Shown: positions 44,101 to 56,614, counted from the first letter of the stretch. The stretch: DNA of 64,000 bases from Pelomyxa schiedti (GCA_020536535.1 JAHLWZ010000790.1:124001-188000), one strand, 5' to 3'. Numbers and translations: made by a program. The notes: generated by a model from the sequence alone, not told the origin.

Positions 44101-46632
44101 GATGGGTTGTTATGTCCCTAAAGTGGAAAAGTTATTTCAACCTGAACCGCATTTCGGATTCACATGTATTTCTGAAGATTTTTGGGTACCGGGAGGGTAT
44201 ACTAAAGCGGTCGGTAATTGAAAGTGAGCAAATCACATACATAGGGCTGGGTGGTCAGGTCTAAATAGAAACAGCAAGTTTCTAGACAAGAAAGCAGATT
44301 GGTTCAACTGAATAGGTATATGTGCGGCTGTAAAGAGATGAACTTATCAATCTAATTTATTAACCAGCATACAATGAGACATTTGAACAACAGTCCTCAG
44401 TTGTAGAGCACTAACTGTTTGTGGAAAAGTAACGTAGGTAAAATTGGGGCCTTGGCTATATAGAAACACAACATTTTCTGCTCTGTGAAGATGAACTCGG
44501 ATTGCATTTATTATTAATACCTGAGGGGTTCACTAAAGCAATAAACTGGTCCCAAGTACCAAGAAGTATTTGGGTTGTGGGAAAGTATATTATCAGCAAT
44601 ACACTGGAAGGTTGGTGATTGCGGCCCTAATCCCATTTCACTGGGGCAGGGAATTTCGTTTTGTGTCTCGACTTGTAGTCCATTGAACCACAAAAAAGTA
44701 TGACATGCTTGTGCCTGCAATTACCAAGTGAGATTCCAGAATAAAACCTTGGAAGGGCACATCAGAAGGAGTGCAAGAAACCACCAAGTGAGACCATTGA
44801 CCGGGTGGAATGTGCACATCAAAAATCCACCGATAACCATTCAAATCAATGGCAATACTCGATAATGATATTCCTACAGATATGCCTCCAGCTGTAATCA
44901 ATGGTATGTAAGAGGACTCACCTAAAGAAGTTAGACACCTCACGACTTTGTTAATTACACACAAAACACATCCACACAGAACCAGAGGGCAATAGAAAGA
45001 GTGGGCAGTTCGCTTGTACTGGTCTTGTTGATTAGCCCATGATGTGGAGTTTTCAAAGAATGAGCTCCCCTTGTAAACTTGAGTTTTTATTCCTCTCTCC
45101 CCAAAAGGAACACACCTTTCATGAAAGTGGAGATAGGAAAGTGGCTTGGATGAGTGAGCCAGATCACGCAATCCCTCAACTAATGTGAGAGGAGTACCAG
45201 GCTTTCCCATTAAATAAAGGTAGCTTTGGAGAGTATCGGCATTTAAATCTGCCAAATGAACAACAATTCTCAAAATTCTTTCCATTGCAATTGATCTAAG
45301 CATATGAGAAGAGTTTACTTTCATTTAGAGATCACAAACCTTTGCTGTAACAAACGTACAAAGTCTTTCTGATAGCATGACAGTAGGCGATTCGCCAAAG
45401 CTTATGACGGAAATGGTTATTTCTTCAACACTGAATGGTGAGTAAAAAGGTACCTATCTTATTGAGAACGCGTATATTGGCTGTAGAGTCTTGCACCATT
45501 GCCACAATGTCGAAAATCACTTCCTCAGTAGCAGCATGCCAGCCAGAGCCAGAGTGGAGGGCCGTACTCAACAAATCAATAACAAGGAGCTGAGAAAACT
45601 TTGGTGGGATCCTTTTTGATTAGATGCAGACCTCAATTAATTCGGGGACCAAAATTATAGGCTTGTTATCAATCGATGATTTTTTGGTAGCAAAGTCAAG
45701 TACAATATGATGAAATTGTGTAGCAAGATCAACGCGGGTATGACATATCTTGTACCTAGAAAGTTCAAGAGTTGAACGATTTTCACAACAGTTCCGAGTA
45801 CTCACATATCAATTAGCATGCCTTGTAGATTGTCCACTTGAAATTGGGGATATGAAACTGGGCCTTCTAGCCACTGCTTGAAGAAGATTTTCTTAAAATG
45901 CCCTTGCTTGTCGGAAGAGAAAAGCTCATTAAGTGACACAAGGTGACCTTTCAAAAATGAATTGATGCACATAACAAGTCAGTGATACTGATAACAGAAC
46001 AAGTCAGTGAGGTTTTCTCCTCCAAGGTGGTGCTCTTGGCTTTGGTATTTGACGTGTTTATATCCCTCAAAATTTGTGCTTGATTTCAAGAGGCAGTCAA
46101 TGCTAAACCCATGAAAGAGATTGTGTAGTATACCTATTCCCTGCTGGAAGGTCATTCCATGTGGGGCACCCAATATCCTCTCTCCAGCCAAATTCCCGAA
46201 AGTTGGTGAAGGCGTTGGCACAACAGAATACAGAGGGACTGGAGGGTCCCCTGAAATGCCAATTTCGAGTGCGTGCGCGCGTCTCTGAGTGGCGTTACTT
46301 CTCGAGTCCCACTCGACTGCAACCGCCGACGATGCCCCGGTGCTACTTGCAGCCACAAAAATGCTCTCTGCGGTGTGACTCTCAGATCTCGATGCTGTGC
46401 CGGCCGCCGCAGTCGGATCAGGCAACACCACCCACTCGTCCAAGTCAAGAGCACTCTGAGAAGGAAGAGATGGCGAAGTGGAGTGTACTGCAGATCTAGG
46501 AGGATCTAGTCGCGACTTTGACTCCTTGGTTGCGGTAGTTTTTGCCTCCGTTGCCTCTACGCCGAGTTGAATATTTTCAGTGGTATGCGTGTCCCCGGTG
46601 CTTTTTTTCTTTCTCGGACCTTGCCGCGACAT
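38196..46632 (-). CDS. large BEACH-WD40 protein (neurobeachin/Lvs type)
   Basis: An 8.4-kb multi-exon gene. The N-terminal exon (Met at 46632) is Lys/Ser/Thr-rich. A long helical part follows, then a concanavalin-like segment (about 44.6-45.3 kb; IPPGQWSHLVVSC). Then comes a PH-BEACH linker (about 40.6-41.2 kb) and the BEACH domain (about 39.5-40.5 kb; GEMTNFEYLMFVNYLAGRTY, YPVFPYILADY, NPKTFRDLTKPMGAQ, HYSTFASVIHYMTRLQPF, FDQPERLF, NTNWFNFG). WD40 repeats close the protein (38.2-39.1 kb; VTADRTGRCILWHL, VVTGHISGKVCMWS). BEACH proteins act in vesicle traffic, lysosome size and autophagy. The end is set by an intron near 38330-38385 that yields TRVLHHCTEGPG-stop at 38196; without it the frame runs open into the CASC3-like gene. 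Inner exons were not all traced. Confidence 0.85.
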
Positions 46633-46749
46633 TATGTTTGTGTTGGCACGATGAACAGAACAAAAAGAAAAAGAAAAAGAAAAAAAAAGCAAGTTGGGAG
46701 AAAAGTGATGGAAATTCTTTTGATGGCCAGAGAAAAGACCTGGTTCTCT

Positions 46750-49294
46750 CTAGGCTAAGAGATTCCTGATGCATTGCAGAAGGACTTGGTTGTTGTGCAC
46801 AAATGACTTGGAGACTGGTGTGGCTTGGATGATTCCATATCTCTGTCTCCTAAGGAACCCACTTGCAGCGCGCGGCGTCACATGCACTTTGCATATGAAT
46901 TGCTTGAATTGTGCATTTGTACATATCCTTTCAACGGCGTGGTCATCCCCCTGTGAAGTGTAAGCCTACATTGTATTGCACCCTGGAAAAGTAACATACC
47001 TTCTGCTTCAATTGATGAAGTTGCGTTGCAGTGACTCCGAGAATCGCTGCGGAAACATCATCAAAGCAAGAAGCCCAAATAGAGCCGGTGTGGTCAGCGA
47101 AACGCATTTGCATGATGAATCTGGTATAATGAAACTCTTCATTGACACTCTGGGCCCTCTGATTTTACCTGTAGACTGGAGTTTCATAATTCTTTTCACA
47201 TTTCAGGCATTTCCAAGCATCATCAACTTGTATTAATTTCTTGGAGCACTGCCCACACGAGGGATAATACAAGATACCCTCCTTCTTGATAAATGTAAGT
47301 GTAAGTCGAATCGAGAGGTTTGAAGCGATCTGAAGAATAGTGAGAGCTGGAAAATGTGTCCTACAATTTAAACCTCAGATTCCTCCACCTGGGCATCAGC
47401 TACGGTTTTCATTGCTCTGGCTTCCTTTAGCACTGACACAACAGATCGGCCTGATAGTTTACAACAAGAGGTAGCCATTCCAGACTTATACCTGAAAGAT
47501 TGTTACCCAACCCCCTTTTTTGTTGGTATTTACCATTTTTGAAGAAAAGCCACTTCTTGTTCATATCCTTGGGGTGAAGGTATAACAACAGTTCCAGTAG
47601 TTGCAGAGAGAACCACACCTGGAATGAAAGTTAGGTGAAAAAGATTAGTTATTACTGTTACTGTGGAATACCAGAAAATTCCCCCACACGCAAGCCCTTT
47701 ACACCCACTATCATTCCAACCGAAAGATTCCTAACCTCTGGCATATCACAGAGTGAAGCCCAGAATGTAATAGACACACTGGACGATGTTGTGTCAGCAA
47801 TCCATATTACTCTTGGTAAGTTTAGCAGTTTAGCATTTATGCTTTTCATGTTGGGACTTTTGTTTGAGGGGTTTTCCAGCCTTGGTCACTAATTCTTTTT
47901 CTTCTGAAACCTGAGTAACAACACCAAGCACATCTGCAAGAATTAAAAACACGGTAAGACTTGTCAGCTCTATACCAACATAAGAGGTCAACTTAGCACC
48001 TTGAAGAGAGGATATTGTGGTAAAATGGAAGTGGGCATGTGGTAAAATGCTGGTTTGTTGCGGGTCAAGTGGAATTATCTCAGAATACTGTCCCAATATA
48101 ATTTCATAGTCATGATTGAGGCGATTCCATTTTTTGTCAGAGAATTTCAGTTGCCCATTAGCAACTGTATATCCCTACAGTGCTTAGTCAGCAAAACCAT
48201 CAAGAAAATTACCTTGTTTAGTTGTATTTTGGGAAAAAAATTCTCAGCTTCCGCATTGAATGCAACAGCTCTTATTTCTCCCTAACGTTTCTGCAATTAC
48301 CTCATTGGAAACGATGAAGGGGATTTACTGAGCTATCAACTAAGTCCATTGTGAAAAGGCTATGTGAGCCATCATCCTTTTGCCAAGTGCGCATAGGAGA
48401 TTTTGCCACTACTCGAACCTGCTCTGTGCGGATTAGGTTACTTTGAAGCAAAAAGGAATCACATTTATGGACCACTTGGAGATATAGGGGTTCAATTTAG
48501 TTATAGGGATAATTTCTCCCACCACTCTGTGAATCGAGAAATTTTTAGGCGGACACCTCTGATTGGTAGAGTGTAAGAATGTACCTTCGACTGGGTGGAG
48601 TAGACACAGGTTGGGAACACATCACAGGTGTGTCAAAGTTATGTTTGCGAGTCAAAGGGGCAGGTTTGGAAGCTGAAGGGAAGGGGCCTTCCGGCTTAAC
48701 TGTCCTGTTCGCCGTCTCGGACTTGGGGGCAACAGGCGGAGCTGCTGTAGGTGGCGTCGATGTCCCACCCATTAAAACTGCCATTTCCTCTGTATGGAGT
48801 GGCACTGGGTCACCAATAGTGGCGGTACTAGGTTCCTGAGGAGAGACCTTCATAATAATTGGAATCCTGTCAATGGGTCAGAGGGAATCTTACAGGAATA
48901 TAGATCATAACAGGAAACCCACCGTCTAGATAGAGGAAGAGGAACCACAGTGCAGTCGTCAACTCGCACTATTGAGCCCTCACTAATACTGCCTGAAGAA
49001 AACAATTCAGAGGTATTGGATGCGCCAATGCAAACCACAGAACTGACCCCGTCTGAGAGCCTCACACTTTGAAAGAAAGATGATGTACAATCAATAAAAG
49101 AGAAAAAAAAAAAGTAAAGTAAGCATTCAAAAACAGGCACTGCACAGCCAGCTTTTTGTTTTGTTGGAATTTGTTTTGTTTGATTACGAGTATCTGCCAC
49201 TTTGTATCAATTTGAGTTGTAAAACTTGTAACACAACTCCATCTTTTGGCATGGGCGTAGTGAATAACAGTCGTGCCCCGTCTTCCGTCAACAT
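46750..49294 (-). CDS. RPA1: replication protein A large subunit (RPA1)
   Basis: Exons 1-2 are complement(49188..49294) and complement(48923..49066), the third ends at 48866, and more follow. DBD-F: start Met at 49294, VVLQVLQLKLIQ, RYSVRLSDGVSS. Then a Pro/Ser/Thr linker. DBD-A: ITKLNPYISKWSI, VVAKSPMRTW, LFTMDLVDSS, VAFNAEAENFF. DBD-B: DYEIILGQ and later blocks. DBD-C: a zinc ribbon (CGQCSKK ... CLKCEK, about 47225-47290), then MQMRFADHTGSIWASCFDD, ILGVTATQLHQLK and a terminal exon ending at 46750. RPA1 binds single-stranded DNA in replication, repair and recombination with RPA2/3. Domain order and size match the family. Introns are mostly 40-120 nt; inner borders are approximate. It lies upstream of and on the same strand as the BEACH gene, 117 nt away. 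Confidence 0.93.
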
Positions 49295-49592
49295 TTTTTT
49301 TGTCCCGTTTCGGAACAGATCAGATCCAAATTGGGAGTCCCTCCTGAGGGGACGCCTTAGTGGATTGTGTTGGCATCTGCCTTCGGGTTTTAAAGGAACT
49401 GAAGACACAAAAGAACAACTAAATGGGTTTTTTTTAATTGTTGCTGTTTGTGGGTTCTTGTGGGTGTTGCATGGGGGGTTTGCTTAGCTGTTTGAAGCTC
49501 GGCTATAAATAGATGCATCCCATGATGAATTCCGGCTTGGTGCGGTTAGGCACACCAAATAAAATATCACAACCTGTATCGATTTTCCATTT

Positions 49593-49624
49593 CACAAGGA
49601 TGTGTGATAACTGAGATGAAGTCC
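49593..49624. repeat. 32-bp direct repeat, copy 1
   Basis: CACAAGGATGTGTGATAACT and the next 12 bases recur unchanged at 51193-51224. The pair brackets the whole repeat island, 1.6 kb apart. Confidence 0.85.
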
Positions 49625-49629
49625 AAACT

Positions 49630-50130
49630 TAGTCAAGTACAAAAGCAGAGTCAAGCAAGCCTCCAAAAGAGCAAGCAAGTGAGTGTCCAAGTGTGTCCAC
49701 GATAAATGGCTGAATAAAATAATCAACAGACCGGAACGCTGTAGTTTTCGTGTCATCGCCCAGTGTCGGCGGTCTGGTGTTTTTTTTATTCAGCCAAATG
49801 ACAATCTGAGAGTCTCTGAAATCGGGAATTAGAGTTTTTGTTTAGGAGTATAGAGATCCACGCTACCTGAGAGGAGAGAGAGAAAGCACACAGAGCAATG
49901 AAAGAATGCAATGATGAAGGAGTTGTGTTCCTCCAAAAGAGCCCCAAGTGTCCACAATAAACAACAATCTGAGAGTGAATGCCGAAATTAGAGTTCGGGT
50001 TTAGGAGTATAGAGGTTGTCATACCAGGTGTGGTCCAAAAAAGTAGTAGAGTCAAGTACGAAAAGTACAAAAAAGCAGAGCGGAGCCAAGAAGTCTCCAA
50101 AAGTAGTCAAGAAGTACAAAAGAAGAAGTC
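49630..50130. repeat. degenerate tandem/direct repeats
   Basis: Motifs such as AGTCAAGTACAAAAGCAGAG (49631) and a diverged copy near 50052, ACAATCTGAGAGT (49801, 49967) followed by TTAGGAGTATAGAG, and CCTCCAAAAGAGC (49659, 49930) return in the same orientation with changes. They look like decayed multiples of one ancestral unit. Confidence 0.65.
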
Positions 50131-50213
50131 CAATAATCTGTGATGACATAACCCATCCAAAAATACAATACATTCCTTTGATTGACGCCGTGCGGAAAAA
50201 GAGAGCACCTGCT

Positions 50214-51086
50214 ATATCCTTTTAGCTGGAATGTAACTTTGTTTAAAATGTTAACTAAAGTCCGTGGTAAACTCGCCAAAAACAACGTACACGCTGTACG
50301 TTCTGTGAATCTAACAGGACTCAGGCCACCTCAGTCCTATTAGATTCACAGGATTGGCGAAAGGAATGCCTTTATTTTTCCTCCTTTGCCGGAACGAGGG
50401 CTGTCGCAATTCCGGCATTGGCAGCGTTGGCCGCAAACGACACTACGTACGTTGGTGGACACATCCCTCCACGTCACGACTCACAGTTTGGCGTTCGTTC
50501 CGCTGGTCTCGGGCAAAGAAGAAAAAAAAGGGGGTTTTTTCGCCGATGGGGGGTCATCAGGGGGCCCTTGGAATCTGAGAGTCTGGGTAACTCTCAGTGT
50601 AGTTTGGCTCGGGCCACAATCCTCAAGACATCCTGCAAATCTGCAGGGTCTTCCTGAGTACAGCTTGCCACGGGGCTGATGGGTGGGGGCGGAAAGCAGG
50701 GTTTTTTTTTCCCTCTTCGACTGTCGCAAATCCGGTGCCGCCGGTTTTGAGGGCTAACGACTCTACATGTGTCTGCGGTCATAACAGGCCACGTCAGGTT
50801 GCGCAGTTCGGTGCTCAGCCCGAGCCCACTCCTCAAAGAGGAAAAAAATACCCGTGGTTCAGCTAACAGATCAGGCTCCCAACCAAGGTGAACGTTCCCG
50901 ACCTACCGTCCAGAACCATAGAGGTGAGGACAACACTGCCGGTTGTTTCGGCAAGAACAAGGCGAGTCTGGGGGGTGGGCATTGATTAGAAATCATCAGA
51001 AACAATTAGAAACCGATTAGAACGTACATTTTGTACGCTTTTTACGGTAAACTCACTAATACTTTACCCTCCGCCTAAAAGGATAT
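50214..51086. mobile_element. candidate non-autonomous element with terminal inverted repeats
   Basis: ATATCCTTTTAG at 50214-50225 is the exact reverse complement of CTAAAAGGATAT at 51075-51086. Imperfect inverted similarity continues inwards for about 70-100 bp, including GAACGTACA/TGTACGTTC near 50285-50303 and 51027-51045. The 873-bp body has no protein-coding capacity. No clear target-site duplication is seen, so the class is open and the call is tentative. Confidence 0.5.
50303..50351. repeat. 19-bp-arm hairpin inside the candidate element
   Basis: Left arm 50303-50321 (CTGTGAATCTAACAGGACT) and right arm 50333-50351 pair with one mismatch across an 11-nt loop. A shorter palindrome (AACGTACA/TGTACGTT, about 50284-50302) lies directly to its left. 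Confidence 0.9.
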
Positions 51087-51192
51087 GCCCAACCCACAAA
51101 TGCAATGCAGATGTGAACTGGGCAGTGAACCCACAGGTGGGTCCCAGCTGGCCTCTACGATTTCCCCCTTGAATGCTGCTGGCCTGTTTGCC

Positions 51193-51224
51193 CACAAGGA
51201 TGTGTGATAACTGAGATGAAGTCC
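51193..51224. repeat. 32-bp direct repeat, copy 2
   Basis: Same sequence and orientation as 49593-49624, just outside the candidate inverted-repeat element. Confidence 0.85.
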
Positions 51225-51677
51225 CACTTGCTGCTACTCACGAGCTCCTACACCACTCATTCCCCAAAAACCAACACCACCAACACAAGTGTTGTGCTGT
51301 CTTGTGATGACCTTGTTGAATATATGACTTATGTTAGTAATTACACAACCACGCAAAACCACCCACACAGGGGGAAAAAAATAGATATGGAGACAACATA
51401 GATTGCTACCATATGACCTGTAGCATCTTCGATAACAGTACATCGTAGCTAGATCTCCCGTGCGTTGTTTTTATTTTTATGTTTTTCTGTCATCTTTGCG
51501 GCTTTTGTCACCGGTTCCCACAAAATGAAAATGACTGGGAGTTCCCAGATTCCAAAAAAACAAGCTCCAGACTCTGCAGCACCACAAACCTGCCTCGTTT
51601 TTTTCTTTGGGGGTGTGGGTGATACCTTGGCCATTCCTCTGGGGTTTGAGCCGCACTTGGACATCTAAAATAAACGA

Positions 51678-53844
51678 ATGCAACGACCCGATTCTGTCTT
51701 GGTGCTGTCCAAGGCCATTTGGGACTTCGTGGTTCCGTTCCTGAGCAACTCGCAAGACCAACGGCAACATGACGCCTCCGAGCTTATGGGATCCCCCAAG
51801 GACGCCCAGTTTTCGCCGATGATGTGCGTCGCCGACGCATTTTTCCCTCTCGTGGCCCTGTCCTGCAAAGCGTCGATGTCAGTCCTCGGGTCTCGCTGCG
51901 CCCTGCTCTGCGCGGCCAAGTTGGACTGCCGGCGCTGCGTCGACTGGATAGTGTCCCACAAGCATAGAAGAGCCGACGCGGGCAGTGCGGGGCTGTCGCC
52001 CTCGCCCCATAATCGCGCATCGGCGCCGGCTGCCCGGCACAAGGACTTGCTCACGGTCCTGCAAGGGCTTTGTCTCGGGGGCCACTTGGACCAAGCCAAG
52101 AGTTTGGTCTCTGGTGAATACATTATGGGTTTCCCTGGGCCCTCAAGGTCCCTCAGGTGGCCAACTGAGGCCAATCTACAGGAACAACTTGTTGAATTGG
52201 TCAGGGATTGGCCCATTCTGGACCAGGCCTGTGGAGTTGGGAACATTGAAATTGTCAAGTGGATTGTGCTGAACTTTGGATTCCAGGAGCCTTGGCAATT
52301 TTTGGATCCAATAGGGAGTGCCTTGTCAAAGGGGCACTTGGAAGTGGCTCAGTGGCTGGCTGGTTATCTCAATGTTGGAGATGAATTGGCTAAAGCTAAG
52401 CCCTCTGACTTGGCCACACGTGCTTGTGAAAGTGGCCGGGTTGATGTGGCCAAGTGGGCCTTCCAGAGGTTCCCACGAATTAAGCCTACTGAAGATGCCA
52501 CTGACTACTTTTATGAGGCCCTGGCAGGAAATTCTCTGGAACTTGCGGCTTGGATTAAGGAATCCTTTCCCATTGAACACTTTGAACTGTCAAACTTCTA
52601 CTTTGTGACTACAAAGGCATTCCGGTGGGCCATGGATACTTTTGGCACTGCTCCCTCAGAAGAAATGCTGGACATGATATGCATGCACATTGGAGACGTG
52701 GACTTGGTAAAGTGGTTTGTTGAGGAGAACTCCGTTTCCCCACGTGCTGAGACTTTGTATTCTGCATGTGTCAGCAGGAGGCCCAGTGTTCCTTTGGTGC
52801 AATACATCACAGAGAGATTTGCCGTATCATCTTCAGACCTTCAAGAAGCTGTAAAGAGATGTCTCTCTTCGAATAATGTAATTCTGGCGAATTGGCTGAA
52901 TGAAAAGTACTCCATTTTGAGTCAAGTACATGCGATTCCAGGTGCAGTGGCTGATCTTCTGCTTTACCTTAGTGAGATGAGTGATGTTTGCAACTTCACT
53001 GGTGTCGAGTGGCTTGTGCAGCACACGCCAATCAACCAGTTCGATGAAGACTCCATATTGGCAGCAATTGACACTGCACTGAGCCTGGAAAACACAGACT
53101 TGGCATTGTTTTTGATTGATAACTTCACATTATCACCACAGGACACCCGTCGTTTTCTGCTAACGGCATTGGACACAACAAAAGCCGAGTCTCTGGCTCC
53201 ACTTCAACATCTTATATCTAAAGGAGGCTTCACAAGAGATGACATCATTGAAAGTATCCACAGAAGTCCAACGATGTACTCCAGCAAAGTTGTCAAGTGG
53301 CTTGTGGCTACATTTGACCTCACAGCGGAACATATTCGGACACACAACAACGGGATACTTGCCGGCCTCTTTGATATGAAGAAAGAGGGTTGCATACAAT
53401 GGTTATTGGAGAGGTTTCACCTTGGTTCTGAAGATGTAACCACACACTCTTTACAAAATAATAATAGACACCAAAAAATATCTCATGTTCACCAAAAAAC
53501 CACTTATCCTCAACTCACTCACTTCCCTTATCCCTCTACTCACTCTTTGATAGGCGCTGCAGATGATGGCACAGTGCAAATACTCTCTATATAGGTCACA
53601 CTTATCTCTGTGGAAACTGTTGCACCAATCATTTCCCACACTCACGGCCAATGACATCAGGCAAAACGGAATGCAACTGGTGACACTTTCACCCACAGTT
53701 GCACAATTTGCAGTGAAAACCTTTGGCATCAGCATGTCGGACTTGTGGGATTTTTTCAAGCATCAGCACCCCTTTCAGGCAGCTTGCCACAGAACAATGA
53801 CTTGGTTGTCAACAATAGACCCTGACAGAGTGTCACTCTTATGA
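51678..53844 (+). CDS. ankyrin-like repeat protein
   Basis: Proposed join(51678..53435,53554..53844), 682 aa. It begins with a hydrophobic/Cys-rich leader block and then carries about a dozen degenerate repeats of 30-35 residues. The pattern is G-x-x-E/D-V/L-A/V-x-W-L/A with a short second helix, for example GHLEVAQWLAGYLN, GRVDVAKWAFQRFP, VDLVKWFVEENSV and SSKVVKWLVATFDLT. This is the ankyrin-like (GHLEVVKWL) style seen in large protist families. The single intron falls late; its removal gives SEDALQMMAQCK in frame. The function is unknown, probably protein binding. It is the only gene here with a long uninterrupted first exon (1.76 kb), which sets it apart from the intron-dense neighbours. 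Confidence 0.8.
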
Positions 53845-53966
53845 ACCAAGACTCGATGTTACTGACACTGGCACAGGGCACCACTGAGAAATCTGAATCG
53901 CGTAACATCCACCATCACACCTTTTCCGTTGGAAAGCCGAAAAGAAAAAAGCAAAAAAGACAAAAA

Positions 53967-56543
53967 ATGGCCGCCGAGGTGGACGAGATCTTGCTGTCGG
54001 GTCTTAAGGAGATCGGATGGTTGTGTTGCCGTTATTTTTTTACTTTGTAATTGTGGCACAGCACCATCGAAACGGGCATACGAACGCTTAAACAACTCCT
54101 GGAGACAGATCCCTTTGTTTTTTATCAAGGGTGTGCGGCCTACATTAAAGCCGTTGGTACGTCATTTTTTACGCTTTTTTTTTACGCACGATAGCGATCG
54201 CGTTTGTTTCCCTTGGGTTTTGTAGTAACATTGTATCTAAGAGCCACAACGCGAACAGATCCCGGACGCACTTCCAAGTAACTTGTCTGGCCGCACAAAC
54301 GCGTGCACGGCTGTTGCGACTGCGATGAAGGAAATGGGTTATCGAGGTGACCTCAGCTTCCATCAGATTCTGTACCCGAATGAAAGTGAGGTGAGGCACT
54401 TGCTGATGTTTTTGGTCAAAGTTTACAATGAATGGAAAAGTAGTCGGGAAGAGCCTACCTCCAAAAGAGGTGTCCCTGTCTTCGTCCATGAACATTCTTG
54501 CCTTATCTTTTGTTTAAACAGGGGAGGATCTCCTGAGTGACCTAATAGGAAGAGAGTTCACAGCTCTTGCTAAAGAGACCTGGATGCCAATGTACTGTAC
54601 CACCCGCCCTGGAAAACCAAAACCAAGTGCACCACTACATGCCATTGTTATCAGAACACCTGCTCGTACCCGTAGTCTCACAACTGTACCTGGTTGGTTA
54701 CTGTATATTTGTGGGAGCCCCTAAGCTTCCTCAGGTCTTCAATCCTACTACACACAGTTCCTGCCTCCAGTAACCGCCCAAGTGCATGACATACGATCAC
54801 TGCCAGCTGCTGTCTTGGAAACCAACCTATCTATTCTTTCTGAAACCAGAGAGCGTGATACAGAATACCAAACAGGGCTTGACTCAGGCCTCAATCCCCA
54901 GCAATATCGCCTCAGGAAGCGCAAAGTTGTTGTGGGAAACATGGCAAAGACTTTCCAGGCTGCTTTAGCAGCTGCTGGAGACTCTGAGACCAGTGCCTCT
55001 AGGTTATCCTCCACTTTGAACACCTTGATGCAAGCATATGGTATATGTCCCGCATGCTCCATCTAAGATGACTGTGTACAGAACAGAATTTAAAGAGAGG
55101 TGAGGGTGGATTTGGAAGAAAAGTTAAATATGGCCAGCAAGAAAGTGAAGCTTCTGTCGAAACTGCAGAGGTGTTTAGACTATCACGCAATAGTTTTCGG
55201 TATGACAATCTTTAGGAACGACTTGCAAAGCAAAATAAAGAACTGGAGGAACAACAAGCTTCTCTTGCAACCCTTAACGAAGAAATTGAGCAAGTCGAGG
55301 GTGGGATGCAAAACTTTGTGGCCAAGATGAGACAGGTTTTTTCAACAAGTTAACTGGTTTCCTAACTTCACATCAGATCGAAGCCGACATGCATGAAGCA
55401 GATCAAAAGAGAGAGCCCCTTGAGAAGGAATACAGGGTAACAAAAAGTTACTAAACATTTCCAATTTCTTACCTTGCAATAGCTTAAAAAACGAACCTAC
55501 GACCTCCTTCCAGAAGCCGATACCAAAATAGAACAACTTCATAAAATTATTGACACCACCAAAGATCATTTGCTGGAACTGGCAACCGAATGGGAGAAGC
55601 ATAGGTTTGTAAATAGTTGTGCTACTTGAAAGTGAAAACACGATTTAAGAACCCCTCTTATTGCTGAGTTGCGGAAATTGACAGATATGCAACATGAAGC
55701 CCAGGTTTAAGCCTGCCCTTTCTTTATGTAAATTGTTTACCTACTAAATAATTTAGGGTGAGTCTCGGGGTAAATTAGAGGAAGTTAAAATGATGCGTGT
55801 GGAAATGAAGCATCTGGTTGATGAAATCAGGCAAAAGGATGAACGTTACAAGCAACTTGTGGAAGTATTTAAGGGCTTGGGTACCGAGATGAATAGAACT
55901 GCCTACACACGCAGAATACTCGAAATAGTCAAAAATGTCAAAAAGCAAAAAGTTGACATCAACAAGGTAGAGTTAAGTCCTGTATTATGCCAACTCAAGC
56001 TTGAAAGATTCTGGAAGATACAAGAGTTCTCCAGAAGGACATTAACTCTGTAACGGAGAAGCTTGGTCGCAGCTTTGCTGTTACAGAGGAAATGGTTTAC
56101 CAGGATGCCAAAAAGGAATCCGCAAAGGGTGGTGCAGGAGCAAACTTACGAACGCAAGCTTACAAGTCCCTTAAGGGCATAAACGATGTAAGTGTACAGC
56201 GAGATAGCCACAAACAAATAACACAAAACCAACAATCCAGAACTTCACCTCCTACGTGAAAGTTCTTGAAGATATCGGAAGCACGGCAAATAGCATACTC
56301 AACCTCGAAGCAAAGATTGAGCAAATACAAAGCCGTACCAGTACCCTTAACATGGAACGCGTAGAAGCCGACCTCAAGCAAATGCGGGCCGACAACTCCC
56401 GCCTCAAGCTGAGGCTCCTCGAGGTCTCAGAGGGCCGAGCCGACCCCGGCCCTACTGAAGCCGTTGTGTCCACCCCCTCTGCAACAGCAGCCGCTGATAC
56501 TGTTGTCTCCAACCCCCTATTCAATCCTCTCTCAAATCCCTAA
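53967..56543 (+). CDS. CCDC22: CCDC22 homologue (Commander/CCC complex)
   Basis: The start Met at 53967 opens MAAEVDEILLSGLKEIG. After short introns comes a calponin-homology-like N-terminal part (ALPSNLSGRTNACTAVATAM, GYRGDLSFHQILYPNESE, LLMFLVKVYNEW). A long coiled-coil half follows. Its C-terminal blocks match CCDC22 closely: YKQLVEVFKGL, RTAYTRRILEIVKNVKKQK, INSVTEKLGRSFAVTEEMVY-like, DAKKESAKGG, YKSLKGIND and MERVEADLKQM, ending in an Ala/Pro/Ser tail. CCDC22 and CCDC93 pair in the CCC part of Commander, which recycles membrane proteins from endosomes. There are at least ten introns of 40-90 nt. Exon borders are approximate, but start and stop are clear. Confidence 0.88.
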
Positions 56544-56614
56544 TTGAAACCTTCCCCTAATCAAATCACTTTTTACGAATCGTTGCAACGCTTTTTTTTT
56601 GGTGATTGAACCGA

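Larger units (their letters stand above)
49295..51677. other. 2.4-kb repeat-rich island without a gene
   Basis: I see no coding exon chain. It contains degenerate direct repeats (49.59-50.13 kb), a candidate inverted-repeat element (50214-51086), a hairpin and a 32-bp direct repeat pair, listed separately. The promoters of RPA1 and of the ankyrin-like gene lie at its two ends. Confidence 0.55.
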
